Shown here: piece after piece, positions 1-4,527 of the stretch
Layout: each line of letters begins with the position of its first letter
Numbering within the stretch: the first letter of the stretch is position 1
Assembly (NCBI GenBank): GCA_011321985.1
Contig: DROB01000033.1
Location: forward strand, 1 to 5,009
Direction of reading: 5' to 3'
Length of the DNA stretch: 5,009 nt
From: Gammaproteobacteria bacterium
GTDB lineage: Bacteria; Pseudomonadota; Gammaproteobacteria; SZUA-229
Notes under the pieces: generated by a model
Told to the model about the DNA's origin: nothing
Databases searched by the model: none
What the model saw: only the letters and a program-made list of their open reading frames with translations
Translations under genes and position numbers: made by a program

Positions 1-14
1 ATTTTAACTGGTTA

Positions 15-33
15 TGGTATAAAGCGCCCGCGC
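15..33 (+). promoter_or_regulatory. rpsB promoter: extended -10 with GC-rich discriminator
   Basis: An extended -10 element TGGTATAAA spans 15-23, with the hexamer TATAAA at 18-23. It is followed directly by the all-G/C run GCGCCCGCGC at 24-33, so transcription should start near 30-33. The -35 region would lie before base 1 and cannot be judged. An extended -10 plus a GC-rich discriminator is the known layout of the E. coli rpsB promoter, and such discriminators go with repression by ppGpp/DksA. Function here is inferred from position and sequence only. Confidence 0.72.
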
Positions 34-101
34 TAACAAAAGTTGGCAAAAACGAGCGATATCGTTACCCTGAATACTGTTCCTTTAAACCCTTTTTGGG
101 A

Positions 102-140
102 AGCCTGTTGGTGGGACTTAACTGGCAGGAAAACAGGGCT
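102..140 (+). promoter_or_regulatory. Leader stem-loop with two competing pairings
   Basis: The left arm AGCCTGTT (102-109) can pair with AACAGGGCT (132-140), leaving one bulged G. The overlapping segment CCTGTTGG (104-111) can instead pair with CTGGCAGG (122-129) using three G-U pairs. The two folds exclude each other because they share bases 104-109. This may be chance in a GC-richer patch, or a switchable part of the S2-responsive leader. Confidence 0.3.
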
Positions 141-193
141 ACTATATCTTATTTAAATACGCACATATACCGACACGTGTAATTGGGTGCTGA

Positions 194-223
194 TTTAAGC
201 AAAAAAACATACTTTTGCTTGAA
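194..223 (+). promoter_or_regulatory. Leader hairpin upstream of rpsB
   Basis: The perfect inverted repeat AAGCAAAA (197-204) and TTTTGCTT (213-220) encloses an 8-nt loop. It extends by one G-U and two A-U pairs to an 11-bp stem at 194-204/213-223. It is the longest uninterrupted stem I found in the leader. It is AT-rich and has no following T-run, so it is not a terminator. It probably forms one of the conserved helices of the S2 leader. Confidence 0.5.
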
Positions 224-225
224 CT

Positions 226-263
226 GGTTATTGCATGGGGTATATGGAGGCCTAACCCCAACC
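226..263 (+). promoter_or_regulatory. Hairpin abutting the rpsB ribosome binding site
   Basis: GGTT (226-229) pairs with AACC (260-263), and after a 7-nt bulge GGGGT (237-241) pairs with ACCCC (255-259), leaving a 13-nt loop. The loop carries a second Shine-Dalgarno-like GGAGG at 246-250 that is too far from any start codon to serve rpsB. The true site GGAG (265-268) begins two bases after the stem, 7 nt from the ATG. A stem here is well placed for S2 or the ribosome to compete for the start region. The regulatory role is inferred. Confidence 0.45.
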
Positions 264-275
264 TGGAGAAATACA

Positions 276-1259
276 ATGTCTAACGTATCTATGCGTCTGA
301 TGCTTGAAGCTGGCGTGCATTTTGGTCATCAAACCCGTTTCTGGAACCCTCAAATGTCTGAGTACATTTTTGGCTCACGGAACAAGATTCACATAATCAA
401 CCTGGAAAAGACCCTTCCTTTGTATACCGATGCGGTAAACGCATTGGGTAAGATCGCTGCGGATCGTGGCAATATCCTGTTCGTCGGCACCAAACGCGCC
501 GCACGTAAAATCATCGCGGAAGAAGCACAACGCTGTGGCATGCCTTATGTCAGTCATCGTTGGTTAGGTGGTATGTTGACCAACTATAAGACGATTCGCC
601 AGTCGATCACTCGTCTGAAAGAACTGGAAGAAATGTCAGAAAACGGTGGTTTTGACCGTCTGAACAAGAAAGAACAGCTCATGTTGACGCGTGAGATGGA
701 GAAGAAAGAAAAAGTACTTGGTGGTATCAAAGATATGCGAGGCCTGCCAAATGCGGTCTTCGTTATCGATGTCGGCCATGAAGATATCGCCATCAAAGAA
801 GCCAATACACTGGGTATTCCCGTATTCGGTATCGTCGATTCTAATAATTCACCTGATGGTGTCGATTATGTCATACCGGGTAATGACGATGCGATCAAGG
901 CAATCCAGCTATACGCTCAGGGTGTTGCTGATGCAGTGATCGAAGGACGTGCCTCAGCTGTGATCCAGCGTAGCGAAGAGCCGCCAGCAGCCAAAAAAGC
1001 AGCACCTAAAAAAGCTGCACCTAAGAAAGCCGCTGCAAAGCGTAAAGAAACACCTGTCGAAGAGGCTCCGGTAGAAGATATACCTGAAGAAGCACCTGTC
1101 GAAGCTAAAGCTGAAGCGGCTGAAGAGACCAAAGCGGCAGCACCCAAGAAAAAAGCAGCCGTTAAAAAGAAAGCGGCTGCCAAAAAGAAAACAGTGAAGA
1201 AAAAGGCGGCGGTAAAGAAAAAAGCGGCTGCCAAGAAGACTGCAGCTGCTGAAGAGTAA
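276..1259 (+). CDS. rpsB: 30S ribosomal protein S2 with long Lys/Ala/Glu-rich C-terminal tail
   Basis: S2 binds late to the 30S subunit at the head-body junction, with S1 docking beside it, and is needed for translation initiation. Residues 1-231 read as a full S2 domain: AGVHFGHQTRFWNPQM (12-27), RNKIHIINLEKT (35-46), ILFVGTKRAA (67-76), HRWLGGMLTN (94-103), LGGIKDM (148-154), FVIDVGHE (162-169), IKEANTLGIPVFGIVD (173-188) and VIPGNDDAI (199-207). The protein has 327 residues against 241 in E. coli. The surplus is a low-complexity tail: basic 240-257, acidic 258-286 with EEAPVE twice, basic 291-321, then a short AAAEE end. The ATG at 276 has GGAG 7 nt upstream and gives the expected N-terminus MSNVSMRLML; the frame stays open back to a TTG at 183, but that would add residues S2 lacks. 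First gene of an rpsB-tsf unit, probably autoregulated through its leader. The core assignment is certain; the tail's role is unknown. Confidence 0.98.
   Translation: MSNVSMRLMLEAGVHFGHQTRFWNPQMSEYIFGSRNKIHIINLEKTLPLYTDAVNALGKIAADRGNILFVGTKRAARKIIAEEAQRCGMPYVSHRWLGGMLTNYKTIRQSITRLKELEEMSENGGFDRLNKKEQLMLTREMEKKEKVLGGIKDMRGLPNAVFVIDVGHEDIAIKEANTLGIPVFGIVDSNNSPDGVDYVIPGNDDAIKAIQLYAQGVADAVIEGRASAVIQRSEEPPAAKKAAPKKAAPKKAAAKRKETPVEEAPVEDIPEEAPVEAKAEAAEETKAAAPKKKAAVKKKAAAKKKTVKKKAAVKKKAAAKKTAAAEE
1146..1241 (+). repeat. Tandem Lys/Ala repeat in the rpsB tail (51-bp unit, second copy partial)
   Basis: Residues 291-307 and 308-322 of S2 are near-identical copies built from KKKAAV and KKKAAAKK blocks. 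Over the 15 aligned codons, 7 are identical, 7 differ only synonymously and 1 changes Lys to Thr. The protein repeat is thus better kept than the DNA repeat, which suggests an old duplication held by selection on composition rather than recent slippage. Similar Lys/Ala/Pro repeats occur in histone H1-like bacterial proteins such as AlgP and in PhaF. Confidence 0.8.
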
Positions 1260-1317
1260 GTTGCTGCTTGAGCAAATGAGTATTTATTTAGAATTTATTT
1301 ATTAAGAGGATACTGTG
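1260..1317 (+). promoter_or_regulatory. rpsB-tsf spacer with tsf ribosome binding site
   Basis: This 58-nt gap is AT-rich from 1275 on. A small hairpin TTGCT/AGCAA (1261-1265/1271-1275) lies just after the rpsB stop; it has no T-run and is too weak to call a terminator. AGAGGA at 1305-1310 is the Shine-Dalgarno of tsf. It lies 7 nt from the ATG at 1318 but only 4 nt from the preceding in-frame GTG at 1315, which favours the ATG. Nothing suggests a separate promoter, so tsf is probably cotranscribed with rpsB. Confidence 0.6.
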
Positions 1318-2199
1318 ATGCAAATTACAGCTTCAATGGTTAAAGAGCTGCGTGAACGCACAGGTTCAGGCATGATGGAATGTAAGAAAGCGCTGCAGGA
1401 AGCGGAAGGTAATATCGATGTGGCTATCGAAAATATGCGTAAATCCGGGTTGGCTAAAGCGGATAAAAAAGCGGGTCGTGTTGCTGCAGAAGGCCGTGTC
1501 GCCATCGTATTGAGTGAAGATAAAAAGCAGGCAGCAGTCGTCGAAGTTAACTGTGAGACAGATTTTGTCTCTGGTGGTGACGATTTCCTGTCTTTCGTCA
1601 CAGCGGTTGCCGAAACCGCGTTGGCCCACCAGCCCGCTGATATTGCAGCATTGTCTGAGACCCCACTGGATGGTACTTCGGGAACTGTAGAAGAAGCACG
1701 CAAGGCCAGGATAGCCAAGATCGGTGAGAATATTCAGGTTCGTCGTTTCGAACTACTGAGCACCGAGAGTGGTAGCTTCGGTAGCTATCTGCACGGTGCT
1801 CGTATGGGCGTGCTGGTCGAGATGGAGAATGGTAGCGACGACCTTATCAAGGACGTTGCTATGCACATTGCTGCAAGTAACCCGATGTGTGTCAGTGAAG
1901 CTGATGTGCCTGCCGATGTACTGGAAAAGGAAAAAGACATTCTGCGTGCACAGGCACTCGAAAGTGGGAAACCAGCGGATATCGTCGAAAAGATGTTAAC
2001 CGGTCGTGTCCGTAAGTACCTTGCTGAGATCACACTGCTCGGTCAGTCGTTTGTCAAAGACCCTGACAGGACTGTCGAGACGCTACTCTCCGATGCGGGT
2101 GCAACAGTTAACAGATTCGTCCGTTACGAAGTAGGTGAAGGTATCGAGAAAAAAGTCGAAAACTTCGCCGATGAAGTAATGGCTCAGGTTAACGGTTAG
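1318..2199 (+). CDS. tsf: Elongation factor Ts
   Basis: EF-Ts is the cytoplasmic guanine nucleotide exchange factor that releases GDP from EF-Tu so that EF-Tu can rebind GTP and aminoacyl-tRNA. The protein has 293 residues (E. coli 283). The N-terminal domain carries TASMVKELRERTGSGMMECKKAL (4-26) and IENMRKSGL (37-45). The EF-Tu contact motif VEVNCETDFV is at 75-84, where Asp82 and Phe83 match the residues that disturb the EF-Tu magnesium site in E. coli. The core domains follow, with KIGENIQVRR (134-143), HGARMGVLVE (159-168), AMHIAASNP (181-189), ESGKP (215-219), LLGQSFVKDP (240-249) and RYEVGEGIEKK (269-279). A GTG directly precedes the ATG, so a start one codon earlier is possible. It ends with TAG, followed by a 141-nt gap and a terminator, so it closes the rpsB-tsf unit. 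All key motifs are intact. Confidence 0.98.
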   Translation: MQITASMVKELRERTGSGMMECKKALQEAEGNIDVAIENMRKSGLAKADKKAGRVAAEGRVAIVLSEDKKQAAVVEVNCETDFVSGGDDFLSFVTAVAETALAHQPADIAALSETPLDGTSGTVEEARKARIAKIGENIQVRRFELLSTESGSFGSYLHGARMGVLVEMENGSDDLIKDVAMHIAASNPMCVSEADVPADVLEKEKDILRAQALESGKPADIVEKMLTGRVRKYLAEITLLGQSFVKDPDRTVETLLSDAGATVNRFVRYEVGEGIEKKVENFADEVMAQVNG

Positions 2200-2340
2200 G
2201 GAACTTCTGAATAATACATCAGAGTAAACGGAACGTTCATAAATGAGTGCCTGTATGTTTTTAGACAACCTTTTAAAAATGATAACGCACATATTTATAC
2301 ACATTTCTATACATAAGAGACGATGTATGTAGCAGCACAG
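2200..2340 (+). other. tsf 3' spacer, no gene seen
   Basis: This AT-rich stretch lies between the tsf stop and the terminator. It holds a weak hairpin around TCTGA/TCAGA (2206-2210/2219-2223), the 8-bp palindrome GAACGTTC (2231-2238) and two TATACA words (2296-2301 and 2308-2313) that lack a suitably spaced -35. A 29-codon ORF at 2243-2332 has no good ribosome binding site and no recognisable product. I see no supported function beyond the transcript 3' end. Confidence 0.5.
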
Positions 2341-2367
2341 AAGCCGGGGGCCATCTCCCGGCTTTTT
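2341..2367 (+). terminator. Intrinsic terminator after tsf
   Basis: AAGCCGGG (2341-2348) pairs perfectly with CCCGGCTT (2357-2364), and one G-U pair can be added inside, leaving a 6-nt GCCATC loop. The stem runs into five Ts at 2363-2367. A GC-rich 8-9 bp stem plus a T-run is a textbook Rho-independent terminator. It should end most rpsB-tsf transcripts and set pyrH apart, although readthrough cannot be excluded. Confidence 0.9.
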
Positions 2368-2395
2368 GCGTACGTAATGTAAAAAAATAAATAAT
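2366..2395 (+). promoter_or_regulatory. Candidate pyrH promoter (weak)
   Basis: The terminator upstream implies that pyrH needs its own promoter. The best pairing I can read is TTGCGT (2366-2371), 18 nt, then AATAAT (2390-2395), inside an A/T tract at 2380-2398. The -10 matches TATAAT at five of six bases but lacks the first T, and the -35 matches at only three. Transcription would begin near 2402 and leave a leader of about 14 nt. Other registers are possible. Confidence 0.28.
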
Positions 2396-2403
2396 AATCC
2401 AAA

Positions 2404-2415
2404 GCGAGTATCTCG
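2404..2415 (+). promoter_or_regulatory. pyrH translation start region, weak RBS in a mini-hairpin
   Basis: No AGGAGG-like site precedes the pyrH ATG. The only purine match is GCGAG at 2404-2408, 7 nt from the start. The same bases form an inverted repeat CGAG/CTCG (2405-2408/2412-2415) with a 3-nt TAT loop that ends directly at the ATG. Initiation may therefore be modest, helped by the unstructured A-rich stretch upstream. Confidence 0.4.
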
Positions 2416-3138
2416 ATGTCTGTAATTTATAAGCGCGTTCTGTTAAAACTCAGTGGTGAGGCCCTGATGGGAAATCTCGATTACGGTATCGATGCTGATA
2501 TGTTGGCTCGCGTTGCATCAGAGGTCGCTGAAGTCGTCAATATGGGGGTGGAAGTGGCCCTGGTTATCGGTGGTGGAAATATCTTCAGGGGTGCAGGATT
2601 AGTTAAATCAGGCATCGATCGTGTCACCGGTGATCATATGGGAATGCTGGCGACGGTAGTCAATAGCCTCGCGATGCAGGATGCCCTTGAGAAACAGGGA
2701 ATGAATTGCCGCGTCATGTCAGCCATCAAAATTAACAGGATGTGTGAAGAATATGTTCAGCGTCGTGCTATCAGGCACCTTGAAAAAGGTCGTGTTGTCA
2801 TTTTTGCTGCGGGCATCGGCAATCCGTTCTTTACTACTGATACAGCGGGTTGTTTGCGGGCGATAGAGATTGATGCGGATAGTGTTCTCAAGGCTACGAA
2901 AGTCGATGGTGTTTATGATTCTGACCCGGCGAAAAATCCCGATGCTGTTCGTTATGAGTCTCTGACCTTCGATGAGGTGCTGGAGAAGAATCTGCAGGTC
3001 ATGGATGCGACGGCGATCGTTTTATGTCGTGACAATAAACTACCACTGCGGATTTTCAATTTGAATGATGTCGGGTCTTTACCTGCAGCGATGAAAGATC
3101 GGTCGATTGGTACAACGGTAATGATGGGGGATAAGTGA
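2416..3138 (+). CDS. pyrH: UMP kinase (uridylate kinase)
   Basis: PyrH phosphorylates UMP to UDP with ATP, a committed step for all pyrimidine nucleotides. The bacterial enzyme is a cytoplasmic hexamer of the amino-acid-kinase fold, usually activated by GTP and inhibited by UTP. The 240 residues match E. coli (241). Visible motifs are the phosphate-binding KLSGEAL (11-17), the glycine loop IGGGNIFRG (51-59), GDHMGMLAT (72-80) with the UMP-binding Asp73, GNPFFTTDTA (135-144) for UMP and phosphate binding, and KATKVDGVYDSDPAK (159-173) around the ATP site. The C-terminal RDNKLPLRIFNL (205-216) is also conserved. It heads the second unit, 48 nt after the terminator, and its TGA touches the frr ATG. 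The start at 2416 gives the normal N-terminus MSVIYKRVLLKLSGE. No key residue is missing. Confidence 0.98.
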   Translation: MSVIYKRVLLKLSGEALMGNLDYGIDADMLARVASEVAEVVNMGVEVALVIGGGNIFRGAGLVKSGIDRVTGDHMGMLATVVNSLAMQDALEKQGMNCRVMSAIKINRMCEEYVQRRAIRHLEKGRVVIFAAGIGNPFFTTDTAGCLRAIEIDADSVLKATKVDGVYDSDPAKNPDAVRYESLTFDEVLEKNLQVMDATAIVLCRDNKLPLRIFNLNDVGSLPAAMKDRSIGTTVMMGDK

Positions 3139-3696
3139 ATGATTGAAGAAATTCTTGCGGATGCAGAAACCCGTATGGGTAAAAGTGTCGATGCGTTACA
3201 GTCTGAGCTGGTAAAGATCAGGACGGGTCGTCCTCACCCCAGCCTGCTCGATCAGATCATGGTCGATTATTACGGGACTGACACACCGATCAATCAGGTG
3301 GCCAACGTTACTGTGGAAGATTCCAGAACACTTGCCGTTGCTCCGTGGGAGAAACAGATGGTCGCTGTTGTAGAAAAAGCCATTCTGAATTCAGGCCTGG
3401 GCCTGAATCCGGCGACAGCAGGTAACCTGATCCGCATACCTATGCCGCCGCTAACCGAAGAGCGTCGACGTGAGCTGGTCAAGGTAGTGAAAAACGAAGG
3501 CGAAAATGCAAAGATTGCTATCCGTAATATCCGTCGTGATGCCAACAGTGATTTTAAAGACCTGCTGAAAGACAAAGAGATCTCCGAGGATGAGAGCCAT
3601 CAGGCTGAAGACAACGTGCAAAAGCACACAGACAAGTTTGTTGCAGATGTGGATAGAGTTATCGCGGCAAAAGAAAAAGAATTGATGGAAGTTTAG
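3139..3696 (+). CDS. frr: Ribosome recycling factor (RRF)
   Basis: RRF acts in the cytoplasm with EF-G to split the post-termination 70S ribosome so that subunits can be reused. The protein has 185 residues, exactly the E. coli length. Domain I, a three-helix bundle, is formed by about residues 1-29 and 105-185, and the beta-rich domain II by about 30-104. Conserved stretches are KIRTGRPHPSLLD (26-38), YYGTDTPINQ (44-53), VTVEDSRTL (57-65), GLGLNPATAG (86-95), IPMPPLTEERR (100-110), IRNIRRDAN (128-136) and LLKDKEISED (142-151). The ATG follows the pyrH TGA with no gap, and its Shine-Dalgarno GGGGGA (3126-3131) lies inside pyrH 7 nt upstream, so the two genes are cotranscribed and probably translationally coupled. 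Confidence 0.98.
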   Translation: MIEEILADAETRMGKSVDALQSELVKIRTGRPHPSLLDQIMVDYYGTDTPINQVANVTVEDSRTLAVAPWEKQMVAVVEKAILNSGLGLNPATAGNLIRIPMPPLTEERRRELVKVVKNEGENAKIAIRNIRRDANSDFKDLLKDKEISEDESHQAEDNVQKHTDKFVADVDRVIAAKEKELMEV

Positions 3697-3733
3697 GTCT
3701 GCTCCTCTGTGGCTACCTGTTAATCATAAATCA

Positions 3734-4489
3734 GTGAATGAATCAGCGGACAGTTCGGATAGAGTATTACCGCGACATATCGCTGTCGTCATGGACGGAA
3801 ATGGACGGTGGGCGAACAAGCGGCACCTGCCACGAGCTGCGGGTCATAAGGCGGGTGTGGGCTCGACACGGAAAATCGTAGAAAACTGTGTTACCAGAAA
3901 CATCGAAGCATTGACGATATTTGCATTCAGTAGTGAGAACTGGAACAGGCCTGCGTCAGAAGTAAGCAGCCTGATGTCACTGTTCGTCTCGACGATAACA
4001 TCTGAGGTAAGAAAACTGCATAAAAAAGATGTCTGTGTAAAGTTTATCGGGGATCGTAGTCGTTTTTCTGCAAAGTTGCAAAACAGCATCAATGAGTCTG
4101 AGGATCTGACGAAAGACAATACGGGTTTGCATTTTAATATCGCAGCAAACTACGGTGGTCGTTGGGATGTGGTCAATGCATGTAAGTCATTGTTTGATGA
4201 TCTGACGAAGAACCATGGAGTGATACAGGATATCGATGAGAAGATATTTAATTCCTATATGTCTTTAAGTGAAGTTCCTGCTCCGGATTTATTTATTCGC
4301 ACGGGTGGTGAACAACGCATCAGTAATTTTCTGATGTGGCAACTGGCTTATTCTGAACTGTATTTTATCGATACCTTATGGCCCGATTTTTCTGACGATG
4401 ATTTCGACAGAGCTCTGGACTGGTTTGTCAGCAGGCAACGGCGGTTTGGCAAGACAGGGCAGCAGGTGTTAGATGAGCAATCGGCTTAA
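3734..4489 (+). CDS. uppS: Undecaprenyl diphosphate synthase (cis-prenyltransferase)
   Basis: UppS (IspU) adds eight isopentenyl diphosphates in cis to farnesyl diphosphate to give C55 undecaprenyl diphosphate, the lipid carrier for peptidoglycan and surface polysaccharides. It works as a homodimer at the inner face of the membrane. The 251 residues match E. coli (253). Present are MDGNGRWA (20-27) with catalytic Asp21, GHK (37-39), TIFAFSSENWNRP (61-73), NIAANYGGRWD (135-145), IRTGGEQRISNFLMWQ (188-203) with the diphosphate-binding Arg residues, and ELYFIDTLWPDF (208-219) with the metal-site Glu208. The start is less sure: the only plausible in-frame codon is GTG at 3734, with no Shine-Dalgarno before it; the ATG four bases on (3738) is out of frame. 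It lies 37 nt after frr, probably in the same transcript. Confidence 0.95.
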   Translation: MNESADSSDRVLPRHIAVVMDGNGRWANKRHLPRAAGHKAGVGSTRKIVENCVTRNIEALTIFAFSSENWNRPASEVSSLMSLFVSTITSEVRKLHKKDVCVKFIGDRSRFSAKLQNSINESEDLTKDNTGLHFNIAANYGGRWDVVNACKSLFDDLTKNHGVIQDIDEKIFNSYMSLSEVPAPDLFIRTGGEQRISNFLMWQLAYSELYFIDTLWPDFSDDDFDRALDWFVSRQRRFGKTGQQVLDEQSA

Positions 4490-4527
4490 AATGATGTATA
4501 TTGATCCAGGCAGATATTGAACAAATA

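Larger units (their letters stand above)
34..275 (+). promoter_or_regulatory. Structured 5' leader of rpsB, likely S2 autoregulatory region
   Basis: About 240 nt lie between the inferred transcription start and the rpsB ATG, with no convincing gene on either strand. Several inverted repeats can be read: AACGA/TCGTT (51-55/62-66), AGCCTGTT pairing with AACAGGGCT with one bulged G (102-109/132-140), an 11-bp stem at 194-223, and a bulged stem at 226-263 ending one base before the Shine-Dalgarno. In E. coli and relatives S2 represses its own mRNA by binding a conserved folded rpsB leader. The length, position and the stem touching the ribosome binding site suggest the same here. I have not matched it to a covariance model, so the regulatory role is inference. 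Confidence 0.55.

Noticed and set aside
215..246. Second rpsB promoter with TTGAAC (219-224) and TATATG (241-246)
   Set aside because: Both boxes match only four of six bases, and a start near 253 would remove the leader stems. The upstream extended -10 promoter explains expression better.
183..275. In-frame N-terminal extension of rpsB from a TTG at 183
   Set aside because: It would add 31 residues absent from S2 proteins, lacks an RBS and overlaps the leader stems. The ATG at 276 has a well-placed GGAG and gives the normal S2 N-terminus.
1..275. Start of a divergent map gene (methionine aminopeptidase), common next to rpsB
   Set aside because: No minus-strand start codon with a conserved N-terminus is visible in this region; if map is present it lies beyond the window edge.
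917..1234. Minus-strand 105-codon ORF rich in Ala and Phe
   Set aside because: It is the antisense image of the Lys/Ala codons in the rpsB tail; its composition follows from that repeat.
993..1241. Programmed frameshifting on the A-rich codons of the rpsB tail
   Set aside because: The runs are in-frame Lys codons preceded by C, G or T, so the classic A AAA AAG heptamer in the correct register was not found, and no alternative-frame product is apparent.
1302..1718. Minus-strand 138-codon ORF opposite tsf
   Set aside because: It lies fully antisense to a clearly conserved gene and has a low-complexity Ser/Ala-rich product of no recognisable family.
2243..2332. 29-codon ORF in the tsf-pyrH spacer
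   Set aside because: There is no Shine-Dalgarno at good spacing, the product is low-complexity Ile/His/Met-rich and follows the AT-rich base composition, and it sits in the 3' untranslated region before a terminator.
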